Assembly: GCF_900103325.1 (NCBI RefSeq)
Contig: NZ_FMXM01000004.1
Coordinates: 310,001-374,000, forward strand
Direction: 5' to 3'
DNA: 64,000 nt
DNA from: Mesorhizobium qingshengii
Lineage (GTDB): Bacteria > Pseudomonadota > Alphaproteobacteria > Rhizobiales > Rhizobiaceae
Position numbers and translations under genes: made by a program. Positions 7,476 to 16,447 of this stretch are shown here, in pieces; the stretch's first letter is position 1, and each line of letters starts with the position of its first letter. The notes beneath the pieces are model-generated. The model ran no database searches and was not told the DNA's origin. It saw only the letters and a program-made list of their open reading frames with translations.

Positions 7476-8723
7476 TCAGAATTTCGCCATCCAGCCCTTC
7501 TGAGCGGCGGCAGCGGCTTGTTCCGGAGACTGCTCGCCAGCGAGCATCTTCTGGGCTTGCACGTCGAACTGGGTCATCAGGTCTTCAGCCACCGGCAGGC
7601 CCGTGAACTCATTGGCGAGATAACCGGTCTTGAAGATTTCAAAAGCCTTGCCGAAAGCCTTGTCCGAGGTGACGAAATCGGGCTTGGCGTTGACGTTGCC
7701 CGGGAAGGCGTTTGCAAGCGACACGAGCTTGGCGTTCACCTTTTCACTCATCAGATATTGGACGAGTTTCCAGGCCTCTTCCTGATGTTTCGAGGCAGCA
7801 GAGATGCCGATGCCCCAGGAGGCATAGGGAAGGCCGCGCTTGCCGGTATAGTTTTCCACGACCGGGACCGGGATGAGGTCGAAGTTCAGCTTGGGATTGC
7901 GCTTGCGGATGAGGTTCACATGCGCGAGCGAGTCGATCATCATCCCGACGCGGTCGTTGACGAATTCCTCGACCTTTTCCTGCTCGGTCTTGGTGGCGAT
8001 GCCGGGCGAGATGGTGCCGGCGTCGTTGAGTGATTTGACGAAGGTGAGCATATCCACCACCGGTTTGCCCTCAAGGTCCGGCTTGCCGTTCGCCATCATC
8101 GACTGACCCGAAGCCCAAACCCACGACATCATGTCGTTCTGGACGCCGGATGGTGTTTGCAGCGACAGGGGCAGCACCCAGCCATACTGGTTCTTGTCGG
8201 CGTGCGTCATCTTCTTGGCGGCTTCGAGAAACTCCGCACGGGTCGACGGCAGTTTGGTTACGCCAGCCTGGGCGGCGAGGTCCAAATTCACGAAGACCGG
8301 ATAGACGAAGGAAGCGACGGGAAACATCACCGCCTTGCCGTCCACCTTGATGATGTCCGCGACTTGGGCTTTGTCGAACTTGCTCGCATCCATCATCGGG
8401 TTCATGTCGGCGAGCGCACCCTGCGCATTCAGATTGTTCACCCAGGCGCCGTCGAGCCCGACGACGTCGCTGAGCGTTCCGGTTGCAGCACCAACCGAGA
8501 TCTGGTCTCGCGTGGTCGCATAGGGGCCGCTGACCAGCGTCACCTTGATGCCGGGATTCGCGGCCTCGAAATCGTCCATGATTTTCCGCAAGGAGCCAGC
8601 GGGCAGTTCAGGCTCCCACCATTGGGTGAATTCCAGCGTGGTGTCCGCCATGGCCGCGGTTGCGCCAAGCAACCATGCTGCCGCGGCTATTTTCAGCATC
8701 GCGGGCTTTATCCGAAACGTCAT
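7476..8723 (-). CDS. Sugar ABC transporter substrate-binding protein
   Basis: A 415-residue extracellular solute-binding protein of family 1 (CUT1, MalE class). A Sec signal peptide is evident: basic start (MTFRIKP), hydrophobic stretch, and probable cleavage near residue 26 after ATAAMA. The mature protein begins DTTLEFTQWWEPE, typical of sugar-binding proteins whose first strand leads into an aromatic pair. The region SMRKILDD-like after GSL and the periplasmic hinge sequences fit the family. It is the receptor of the importer made with the permeases downstream and the ATPase upstream. The ligand cannot be predicted. Confidence 0.9.
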   Translation of the reverse strand: MTFRIKPAMLKIAAAAWLLGATAAMADTTLEFTQWWEPELPAGSLRKIMDDFEAANPGIKVTLVSGPYATTRDQISVGAATGTLSDVVGLDGAWVNNLNAQGALADMNPMMDASKFDKAQVADIIKVDGKAVMFPVASFVYPVFVNLDLAAQAGVTKLPSTRAEFLEAAKKMTHADKNQYGWVLPLSLQTPSGVQNDMMSWVWASGQSMMANGKPDLEGKPVVDMLTFVKSLNDAGTISPGIATKTEQEKVEEFVNDRVGMMIDSLAHVNLIRKRNPKLNFDLIPVPVVENYTGKRGLPYASWGIGISAASKHQEEAWKLVQYLMSEKVNAKLVSLANAFPGNVNAKPDFVTSDKAFGKAFEIFKTGYLANEFTGLPVAEDLMTQFDVQAQKMLAGEQSPEQAAAAAQKGWMAKF

Positions 8724-8804
8724 TTCTTCTCCTCCTTCTTTGGGATCGACGGCACAATGCAGCCGATCGTCTGCTTCATTCAGAAGTCTTCTTACGAGTA
8801 CTTC

Positions 8805-8827
8805 GCAGGCGCCTCACCCTCGCCTGC
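8805..8827 (-). other. Small stem-loop between ATPase and binding-protein genes
   Basis: A 7-bp perfect inverted repeat (GCAGGCG, nine-base loop, CGCCTGC) sits in the 122-base gap between the ATPase stop at 8846 and the binding-protein start at 8723. It is short and lacks a U-run, so any role in attenuation or RNA processing is a guess. The rest of the gap shows no recognisable feature apart from the ribosome-binding site before 8723. Confidence 0.35.
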
Positions 8828-8845
8828 GGGCTCTGCCACAGATCT

Positions 8846-9991
<1,146 letters not shown>

Positions 9992-10081
9992 ATTTCCTCC
10001 CTCCACAAGTCTAAGCCACTGATTTTTATGATTGTCCTCGGCTTATCTTCACCTGCGAAATACTTCCTCGGATAGTTCGAG

Positions 10082-11032
10082 CTATGTTCCGGTATCGAGT
10101 TGCGCATATTTCAGTTCGACTGCCGACGGCGCGTTCGTCGACGCCAGGAGTTCGGTGACCTGGTCGTCGGTCGGAAGCGCCTCGCGCCCGCCACGCCCCG
10201 TTATCGAAAGGGCCGCCGCCGCGGCAGCGAATGCCACCCGGCCGGCGGTGTCGGCACCGCGCGTCAATGCATGGGCATAGGCGCCATGAAAGCAGTCACC
10301 GGCACCGGTCGAGTCGACGACGGCAACCCGGTGTGGAGGCAGGTGCCAGAACCCTGTCGCATCGCGTCCGCGATAGTAAACGCCCCTGCCACCATCGGTC
10401 AGAACCACGGCGGACCGCGACGGCAACCACAATGCATCGAGCATCTCGGCGGGCGATCGGCACCCCGTGGCAGTCCGCGCAAAGCCGAGTGGAAGAATGA
10501 GATGGTCGCAGAGCGCGATCAGCCGCTCCGTGGCCGGGCCGCCGCTCCATTCGATATCGCCGAGGATCGCAAGGCCGAGATCGCGAGCCCGAGCCACGAC
10601 ATCCAGCGACCGGATCGCATAGCTATCGACGATCAGGACGGTCGCGCGGCCGAGAACCTCGTCCGGAAAGTCCGGCGCGGTGCCCAGCATTGCTTCGTCG
10701 TCATACGCGATGAACCGCTCCCCATCCGAACCGACGGTGATCCGCGAGCGCACCGGGCGCGCGTCCGGGTGGCGCGGCGCGAACGCGGTTTCAACGCCGC
10801 TCGCAACGAGATCGCACAACACGGCGTCGTCGGCGGCACTGCCCAGCCATCCGACGAACCCGGCGCTTCCGCCGAGCCGCGCGACGGTGGCAAGTGCCGT
10901 CGCGACATTTCCCCCGAACGCCCGGGCACTTTCAAGAACCTTCCCCTTGCCTGCCGACAACGGCTGATCGACATAGACGATGTCGTCGATCGCAATAGCT
11001 CCGAAGCCGAGGATTGAAGGGACGGTGGGCAT
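10082..11032 (-). CDS. PfkB family carbohydrate kinase
   Basis: A 316-residue ribokinase-like protein. The N-terminal GFGAIAIDD and FGGNVATALATVARLGG regions form the sugar site, and the C-terminal DSTGAGDCF (residues 240-248) holds the anion hole and the catalytic Asp246. It is coupled to the aldolase gene upstream with a 3-base gap. It probably phosphorylates the imported sugar or its keto form to give the substrate of that aldolase, a kinase-aldolase logic like that of tagatose or Lsr-type pathways. The substrate is unknown. Confidence 0.87.
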   Translation of the reverse strand: MPTVPSILGFGAIAIDDIVYVDQPLSAGKGKVLESARAFGGNVATALATVARLGGSAGFVGWLGSAADDAVLCDLVASGVETAFAPRHPDARPVRSRITVGSDGERFIAYDDEAMLGTAPDFPDEVLGRATVLIVDSYAIRSLDVVARARDLGLAILGDIEWSGGPATERLIALCDHLILPLGFARTATGCRSPAEMLDALWLPSRSAVVLTDGGRGVYYRGRDATGFWHLPPHRVAVVDSTGAGDCFHGAYAHALTRGADTAGRVAFAAAAAALSITGRGGREALPTDDQVTELLASTNAPSAVELKYAQLDTGT

Positions 11033-11035
11033 CGA

Positions 11036-11836
11036 TCAGGCACCCGCCTTCGCCAGGGCGTCTTGCGCCGAAAGGCCGTCATGGATGACGCCCCGAAAGG
11101 CAATCGCTGCCTTTTCCGGATCGCCATGCCCCCAGAGATTGCGGCCCACCACGGCACCGCGCGCGCCGGCACGGATGGCGTCCGCCGTCTGCTGAAGCGC
11201 GCCGAGCAGCGTATCCGTCTTCGGACCACCCGCGATCACGACCGGCACCGGGCAGGTCCGAACGGTCTCTCGGAACGACTCGAAATCGCCCGTGTAGCCG
11301 ATCTTGATCACGTCGACGCCGGACTCGTAGCCGATGCGCGCCGCATAGGCGATCTCGTCGGGGGTGAAGACGATTTTTGCGCCGTCGGTGAAATCGCGAG
11401 GGTAGATATGCGCCACCACCGGCATGCCGTAACGGGCCGCCGCATTCACCGAATCGGTCAGCCAGCGTATGTATTTGCCCTCGGTCGCGCCGCGCACCGG
11501 AATGGCCACGGCCAACGCATCGGCGCCAGCGCGCACCGCATCCTCGGGCGTTGCAATCAGTTCACTGATGCGATCGTCTGGGGTGAAGCAGCCGGCCTGG
11601 ATCACCAGGGAAGCCTTGCCCGCGTATTGCGGCCACAGATGGCGTGCGGTGCCAGGCTGGATGCTGACGTAATCGGGTTTGCCCACCATGACGCGTGCAA
11701 GCGCGCCCGGCAGGTCAGCAAGACCTCCTTTGCGCACGTCGCCATAGCCGACAAAATGATCGACCGCGCCGCCAAAAAGATTCCCCGATGGATGTGAGAA
11801 GAGGCGCGCCAAGCGCACCTTGGTTCCGAGGCTCAT
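11036..11836 (-). CDS. Class I aldolase (DeoC/LacD/LsrF family)
   Basis: A 266-residue TIM-barrel aldolase. The Schiff-base lysine is probably the Lys in DVIKIGYTGD (about residue 178), followed by the phosphate-binding strand VVIAGGPKTD and the glycine-rich GAVVGRNLWG near the C-terminus, all characteristic of the DeoC/FbaB/LsrF group. The first gene of the operon starts at ATG 11836 with GGAGAG about ten bases upstream; the frame remains open further but that stretch belongs to the regulatory region. It probably cleaves or cleaves and transfers a phosphorylated ketose. LsrF itself acts on phosphorylated autoinducer-2, but no other Lsr protein is present here. Confidence 0.82.
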   Translation of the reverse strand: MSLGTKVRLARLFSHPSGNLFGGAVDHFVGYGDVRKGGLADLPGALARVMVGKPDYVSIQPGTARHLWPQYAGKASLVIQAGCFTPDDRISELIATPEDAVRAGADALAVAIPVRGATEGKYIRWLTDSVNAAARYGMPVVAHIYPRDFTDGAKIVFTPDEIAYAARIGYESGVDVIKIGYTGDFESFRETVRTCPVPVVIAGGPKTDTLLGALQQTADAIRAGARGAVVGRNLWGHGDPEKAAIAFRGVIHDGLSAQDALAKAGA

Positions 11837-11888
11837 GAGTCCAAAACTCTCCAATCGATTGATTTCAAAATCCCGGACCCAGTGTTTG

Positions 11889-11926
11889 CGAAAGAAAAGA
11901 TAAATGCAATCTTTCGAAAGCTTTCG
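11889..11926. promoter_or_regulatory. Putative DeoR-type operator between the divergent operon and regulator
   Basis: Two overlapping perfect palindromes, CTTTCGAAAG (11911-11920) and CGAAAGCTTTCG (11915-11926), lie between the minus-strand aldolase start at 11836 and the plus-strand DeoR start at 11999. A further CGAAAG lies at 11889-11894. DeoR-family repressors commonly bind repeated TTTCG/CGAAA elements, so this is the likely site for control of both the sugar operon and the regulator gene. The binding itself is inferred. Confidence 0.55.
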
Positions 11927-11998
11927 AATTCGCGTATTTTTGGTAAAGTGAACCGAGGCCAGGGCGATCGCCTGGCGCATGGAGGCAAGGACAGGGAA

Positions 11999-12760
11999 AT
12001 GTTGTCAGAGCAGAGACGCCAATCGATCCTGGGTGAAGTGCAACGCAGCGGACAGGTTCGCATCAAGGACCTGTCAGACGATTTTGGCGTGTCGGAAGTC
12101 ACGGTGCGCTCCGACCTCGAGATACTGGACCGCAAGGGACTGCTGACCAAGACCCGTGGAGGGGCGGTGACCCGGACCACGGATTCGACCACGGCCGCGT
12201 TCGCCCGGCGGATGCAAACGAACCTCGATGCAAAGAAACGCATCGCCCGGGCAGCGATAGAACTGTTCGAGGACAACCAGTCGGTCATCTTCGACGGCGG
12301 CTCGACATTGATGCAGGTTGCCATGCTGTTACCGCCGCTCAGCAATGTCGTGGTCGCGGCCACGGCGATGAATATCGTGCAGCATCTGATGCATCGGCCC
12401 GGGCTCGACGTTCACATGATCGGTGGCCGGGTCTATCCAGACACGGTGAGCACGCTGATCACCGATGCCGACACGGCTCTCGGCGGCTTGGTAGCGCATC
12501 AGGTCTTTGTTGGAGCGCATGCGATTGACTCATCACTGGATGTGGTCGACGTGAACGAAGACATGGCGCGAACGAAGCGAAACCTCGTGCGCATGGCCCG
12601 GCGCGTTGTCCTCCTTGCGGATTCGAGCAAATGGGGCGTCAGCGGGACCTCCAAGGCATTTTCGCTGTCGAGCGTCGATGTCGTGATCACCGACGATGGC
12701 CTGTCCGGCCCGATACGCAGCCAGCTTGATAGGACCGGGGTCAAGGTGATCTATGCCTGA
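11999..12760 (+). CDS. DeoR/GlpR family transcriptional regulator
   Basis: A 253-residue DeoR-family protein. The N-terminal winged helix (about residues 4-58) contains MLSEQRRQSIL and the recognition-helix region DDFGVSEVTVRSDLEIL. The C-terminal DeoRC sensor domain carries the phosphosugar-site elements DGGSTLM and GGRVYPDT. The frame is open 39 codons upstream, but homologs begin at MLSEQRR, and GGAGG lies about 13 bases before that ATG. It is transcribed away from the sugar operon and probably represses it until a phosphorylated intermediate binds. Confidence 0.9.
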   Translation: MLSEQRRQSILGEVQRSGQVRIKDLSDDFGVSEVTVRSDLEILDRKGLLTKTRGGAVTRTTDSTTAAFARRMQTNLDAKKRIARAAIELFEDNQSVIFDGGSTLMQVAMLLPPLSNVVVAATAMNIVQHLMHRPGLDVHMIGGRVYPDTVSTLITDADTALGGLVAHQVFVGAHAIDSSLDVVDVNEDMARTKRNLVRMARRVVLLADSSKWGVSGTSKAFSLSSVDVVITDDGLSGPIRSQLDRTGVKVIYA

Positions 12761-12854
12761 CCCCGTCGAGATTCCCGGCCGCGACGGCAATATCCAATGC
12801 GCGCATGACCCACGGGATTCGCATCGGCACCCGGCCCTTTTTCAGGTCTGTCAT
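12741..12854 (-). CDS. Possible small ORF or gene remnant opposite the DeoR 3' end
   Basis: A 37-codon minus-strand frame starting ATG 12854 (MTDLKKGRVPMRIPWVM...) has a strong ribosome-binding site, GGGAGGAGAAAATG. It overlaps the 3' end of the DeoR gene by 20 bases and faces the regulatory region at 12905-12951. No family is recognised. The good translation signal and short length fit the 5' remnant of a deleted gene, or a real small protein. Evidence for expression is absent. Confidence 0.25.
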   Translation of the reverse strand: MTDLKKGRVPMRIPWVMRALDIAVAAGNLDGVRHRSP

Positions 12855-12904
12855 TTTCTCCTCCCAGGGCTGGCAGCCTCCCGATAACGCGCCAGCATTC
12901 TCGC

Positions 12905-12951
12905 ATGTTGTATAAAAATTTTACGCGCGTCAATATTTAAAATGTTGTATA
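12905..12951. promoter_or_regulatory. Putative LacI-type operator and direct repeats upstream of the dehydrogenase-esterase operon
   Basis: TTTACGCGCGTCAA (12920-12933) is an imperfect palindrome around a central CG. It nearly matches ATTACGTGCGTCAA at 16320-16333 upstream of the kinase and LacI genes. It is flanked by two copies of ATGTTGTATA (12905-12914 and 12942-12951) spaced 37 bases apart. The region is AT-rich against a GC-rich background, as promoters are. The rest of the 12761-13028 gap shows only the small ORF and the ribosome-binding site at about 13012. Confidence 0.5.
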
Positions 12952-13028
12952 GCGCTTTTCGAAGACGATCCGTTGCCGGCGTAATGGATTCGGCAGACCA
13001 TGACCGCTTTGGGGAGGTACGATCAAAA

Positions 13029-14177
13029 ATGCACGGAAAATCAAAGACGAAGCTCGGGATCGGCGCCATCGGATGCGGCAATATCTCGATGACTTATCTG
13101 CGCAATGCCGCCCTCTTCGGCGGGATCGAGTTGCGCGCCTGCGCCGATATCTCGGCCGACATGGCGGCGGTACGGGCGAAGGAATATGGCATCCAGGCAC
13201 TCGGCGTCGATGCGCTGCTGGCCGACCCCGAGATCGATCTTGTCCTCAACCTGACCGTTCCGGCGGCGCATTTCGACATTTCGTTCTCGGCGCTTTCGGC
13301 CGGCAAGCACGTCTTCACCGAAAAGCCGTTGGCAACTTCGGCCAGCGACGGGCGCCGCCTGGTGGCGGAGGCGGCAAAGCGCGGCCTGCTGCTCGGCTCG
13401 GCGCCCGACACTTTCCTTGGCGCCGCCGGACGCCGTGCGCGCCGGCTGATGGACGACGGCGCCATCGGTCGTCCGGTCACCGGCACGGCCTTCATGATGG
13501 GCCGCGGCATGGAGCACTGGCACCCCAACCCGCAGTTCTACTATCAGCCGGGCGGCGGGCCGGTGTTCGATATGGGCCCTTACTATCTGACCATGCTGGT
13601 CAACCTGCTCGGTCCGGTCGAGCGGGTCATGGCGATGGCGACGCGCGGCCAGGAGGAACGGCTGATCACCGCCGAGGGACCATTCAAGAACACCACATTC
13701 AAGGTCGGCACGCCCACCAACGTCTTGTCACTGCTTGAATTCCGTTCTGGCGCGACCGTCACCTTCGGCGCCTCCTGGGACGTCTTTCGCCACTCCAACC
13801 ACCCGATCGAGCTGCACGGCACGGGAGGCTCGATGCGACTGCCCGACCCCGACACATTCGGCGGCACCGTCTCGCTCTCCGAACGCGGCGCCGAGTGGAA
13901 GGATTTCGCCAGCGAAGGCGAACTCTATGGCGCCCGCAACTGGCCCTATGCGGCACCCGATCGCGCCAACTACCGCATGCTCGGCGTCGCCGATCTGGTG
14001 CGCTCGCTCCAAACCGGCAACACGCCTCGCGCCTCTGGCAATCTGGCGCTGCACGTGCTGGAAATCATGGAGGCGATCCTGCGTTCCGGTGAAACACAGG
14101 GCTCGGTCGCCGTCGCAGGCGACGTCACCCAGCCGGCCCTGCTGACCGAGGACGAGGCGAACAGCCTGCTGGCCTGA
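13029..14177 (+). CDS. Gfo/Idh/MocA family oxidoreductase
   Basis: A 382-residue dehydrogenase with Rossmann motif GIGAIGCGNI (residues 10-19) and the catalytic-lysine motif TEKPLATS (97-104). The ATG at 13029 is preceded by GGGGAGGTAC at a suitable distance. An earlier in-frame ATG at 12942 falls inside a direct repeat of the regulatory region and has no ribosome-binding site, so it is rejected. The protein is about 25-40 residues longer than typical members, with a long C-terminal domain. It is followed after 4 bases by an esterase gene. Together they may oxidise a sugar hydroxyl and release an acyl or lactone group. Confidence 0.87.
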   Translation: MHGKSKTKLGIGAIGCGNISMTYLRNAALFGGIELRACADISADMAAVRAKEYGIQALGVDALLADPEIDLVLNLTVPAAHFDISFSALSAGKHVFTEKPLATSASDGRRLVAEAAKRGLLLGSAPDTFLGAAGRRARRLMDDGAIGRPVTGTAFMMGRGMEHWHPNPQFYYQPGGGPVFDMGPYYLTMLVNLLGPVERVMAMATRGQEERLITAEGPFKNTTFKVGTPTNVLSLLEFRSGATVTFGASWDVFRHSNHPIELHGTGGSMRLPDPDTFGGTVSLSERGAEWKDFASEGELYGARNWPYAAPDRANYRMLGVADLVRSLQTGNTPRASGNLALHVLEIMEAILRSGETQGSVAVAGDVTQPALLTEDEANSLLA

Positions 14178-14181
14178 GGAT

Positions 14182-15156
14182 ATGAGGATGACACTCGACC
14201 CGGATGCGCTGCGCGTCCTCGAAATCGGCCGCGCGGCCGGCGGCGAGCCTTTCGAGAACGGTAGCGTGGCGGCGGCGCGCGCCGCCTACAACGCTTCGTT
14301 CCCGACGCTGCAGGGCGAGCACGAGCCAATTGCAACGACCTTGGAGCAGCAGATCGACGGGCCGAACGGGCCTGTCACGATCCGCATCCATCGCGGCATC
14401 GGCGCGCCACGAAGCGGGGCGCCGGCGCTGCTCTATCTGCATGGCGGCGGCTGGGTCATCGGCAATCTGGATTCGCATGACGAGATCTGCCGCTGGCTGG
14501 CCAATCTCGGCGGCGCCGTCATTGTCTGTCCCGATTATCGCCTGGCGCCGGAACACAAATTTCCCGCCGGGCTGGAGGATGCCCGGGCAACGCTCCGCTT
14601 CATGGTGGAGAACGCCGCCGAACTCGGCATCGACCGGACACGCATCGGCGTTGCCGGCGACAGCGCCGGCGGCAATCTCGCCGCCGTACTGGCGCTGCTC
14701 GCCCGCGACGGGCTGGCGCCAGCGCTTGCCGCGCAGATCCTGATCTATCCCAACACCGATGCGCGACAGACGGCCGACAGCTACCGGCGTTTCGGCGACG
14801 GCTTCGGGCTTACGGCCGCCACCATGGCATGGTTTCGCGACCACTATATGCGAACGCCCGACGACATCATGGACTGGCGCGTCTCGCCACTGCTGGCGCC
14901 TGAACTCGCCGGCGTCGCGCCGGCTTTCGTGGCGCTTGCCGGCTGCGATATCCTTGCCGACGAAGGGGCAGCCTATGCCAAGCGCCTGCAAGCCGCGGGC
15001 GTTCCGATGATCCTGCGGCAATGGCCGGGCCAGATCCATGGCTTCGTCTCGATGGGACGCCATATCCCTGCCGCGCGGCAAGTGGTGGCCGAAGGCGTGG
15101 CTGCCTGGCGTCAATTCGAACGGGGTTCGCTGGCGTCGGCTGCTCAAGCCGACTGA
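14182..15156 (+). CDS. Alpha/beta hydrolase, hormone-sensitive-lipase family esterase
   Basis: A 324-residue esterase of the HSL (family IV) group. The oxyanion motif HGGGW (residues 87-91) and the nucleophile elbow GDSAGG (159-164, Ser161) are clear; the Asp in GCDILADEG and the His in QIHGF complete the triad. It has no signal peptide and should be cytoplasmic. Members hydrolyse short acyl esters. Paired with a sugar dehydrogenase, it may deacylate a sugar ester or open a lactone. Its 3' end overlaps the convergent LacI gene by 13 bases. Confidence 0.88.
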   Translation: MRMTLDPDALRVLEIGRAAGGEPFENGSVAAARAAYNASFPTLQGEHEPIATTLEQQIDGPNGPVTIRIHRGIGAPRSGAPALLYLHGGGWVIGNLDSHDEICRWLANLGGAVIVCPDYRLAPEHKFPAGLEDARATLRFMVENAAELGIDRTRIGVAGDSAGGNLAAVLALLARDGLAPALAAQILIYPNTDARQTADSYRRFGDGFGLTAATMAWFRDHYMRTPDDIMDWRVSPLLAPELAGVAPAFVALAGCDILADEGAAYAKRLQAAGVPMILRQWPGQIHGFVSMGRHIPAARQVVAEGVAAWRQFERGSLASAAQAD

Positions 15157-16178
15157 CGCATCACCAGGGTGGCATCGAGCTTGACCGTGCGTTCCATGCC
15201 TTGCCTCGGCAAGTTGGCTTCGTCCAGGAGAGCCAGCAGAATCTCGACGCTGCGGCCAGCCATGGCGGCGAAATCCTGCGCCATGGTGGTCAGCGCCGGA
15301 CAGGTGTAGCGGCTCAGCGGATGATCGTCATGCGCGGCAACGCGCAGATCGCAGTCGGGCCTGCGGCCGATCTTCAGGCCGCGCGAGAACGCCGCCGACA
15401 TCACGCCGAAGGCCAGACGATCGTTGGCGCACAGGATGGTGCGGCCGGGCAAGGTGCCGGTCTCCAGCATCGCTTCCATTTGCTCGTAGCCGACACGCTC
15501 GAAGTCCCAGGTGTAATCGCGCGCCGCCTCGATGACGACCGGCTCGAACCCGGCCGTCTCCATCGCGATGATGTAGCTTTCCTGCCGTTCGCCGGAGTTG
15601 TGGTTGACATGTGGAATGTCGAGATAGGCCGGCGGCTCGCCCGACCGGCACAGATAGTCGACGATGGTCGACACGCTCTGCCGGTTGTCGTTGCCGACAA
15701 ATGGCGTATCGCCCTCGATATAGGTGTCGAAATAGACGATCGGAATGTCCTGTCCGAGCTTGTCGAAAACGCTGCGGTCGGAGGCCAGGCCCAGCGGCGC
15801 GATGATCGCGCCCGCGACCTTTAGTGACAACAGCGTCCTGACCGATTCCGCTTCCAGCTTCGGCGAGCCGTGCGAGGAGATGACGATCGGCCAATAGCCT
15901 TCGTCGCGGCAGCGAAATTCGATGCGGCTGACCATCTCGGCATAGAACGGATCGGTGATCGTCGGCACGACGATGCCGATGTTGCGGGTGCGCTTGCGGT
16001 TGAGGTTGCGGGCGAAAAGGTTCGGCTGATAGTCCGAGGAACGCAGGGCGGCTTCGATCCGTGCTCGCGTCGCCGGCTTCACGCTCGCCGGATCGTCAAA
16101 ATACTTCGACAGCGTCGGGCGGGACACGCCACATGCCTGGGCGAAGTCATCCATCGTGCGGTGCGTCTTCTCCGCCAT
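15144..16178 (-). CDS. LacI family transcriptional regulator
   Basis: A 344-residue LacI/GalR protein. The N-terminal helix-turn-helix reads TMDDFAQACGVSRPTLSKYF (residues 8-27), followed by the hinge and a periplasmic-binding-protein-like sensor domain from about residue 62 (NIGIVVPTITDPFYAEMV). The start at ATG 16178 fits the family; further upstream the frame has no similarity. It is divergent from the PfkB kinase operon and convergent with the dehydrogenase-esterase operon. Near-identical operator-like motifs occur before both operons, so it probably controls both. Confidence 0.9.
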   Translation of the reverse strand: MAEKTHRTMDDFAQACGVSRPTLSKYFDDPASVKPATRARIEAALRSSDYQPNLFARNLNRKRTRNIGIVVPTITDPFYAEMVSRIEFRCRDEGYWPIVISSHGSPKLEAESVRTLLSLKVAGAIIAPLGLASDRSVFDKLGQDIPIVYFDTYIEGDTPFVGNDNRQSVSTIVDYLCRSGEPPAYLDIPHVNHNSGERQESYIIAMETAGFEPVVIEAARDYTWDFERVGYEQMEAMLETGTLPGRTILCANDRLAFGVMSAAFSRGLKIGRRPDCDLRVAAHDDHPLSRYTCPALTTMAQDFAAMAGRSVEILLALLDEANLPRQGMERTVKLDATLVMRQSA

Positions 16179-16319
16179 CGATCTTTCAGGTCCTCTTGCC
16201 ACAATCGCCGACCGGGACGATCCGGCCGTCACCAGTCATGCGGCCGTTGCCCGGAAGCGGCAATGCTTGACCGAACTTATTCAGTCAAATTTTCACGTTT
16301 CCCAATACAGCGCAAAAAC

Positions 16320-16348
16320 ATTACGTGCGTCAAATTATTTATTGACGC
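16320..16348. promoter_or_regulatory. Putative LacI-type operator in the lacI-kinase divergent region
   Basis: ATTACGTGCGTCAA (16320-16333) resembles the motif at 12920-12933. It overlaps a longer inverted repeat, GCGTCAA, eight AT-rich bases, TTGACGC (16327-16348). It lies in the AT-rich stretch between the divergent LacI (start 16178) and kinase (start 16448) genes. This is the expected site for autoregulation and for repression of the kinase operon. Confidence 0.5.
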
Positions 16349-16447
16349 TCTAAAACTGACGACATACGCTTTGAGAACGCGACAAGACGCAACATGGCGC
16401 TTCGCATCCGGCCGCGGGCCCGATGCTATCTGGCGAATGGTGAGGAC

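Noticed and set aside
11036..11836. Autoinducer-2 (Lsr) processing locus
   Set aside because: Only the aldolase resembles LsrF; LsrK, LsrR, LsrG and the Lsr transporter are absent.
12942..13028. Upstream ATG start for the dehydrogenase at 13029
   Set aside because: The ATG falls in a 10-bp regulatory repeat, lacks a ribosome-binding site, and the added residues match no family member.
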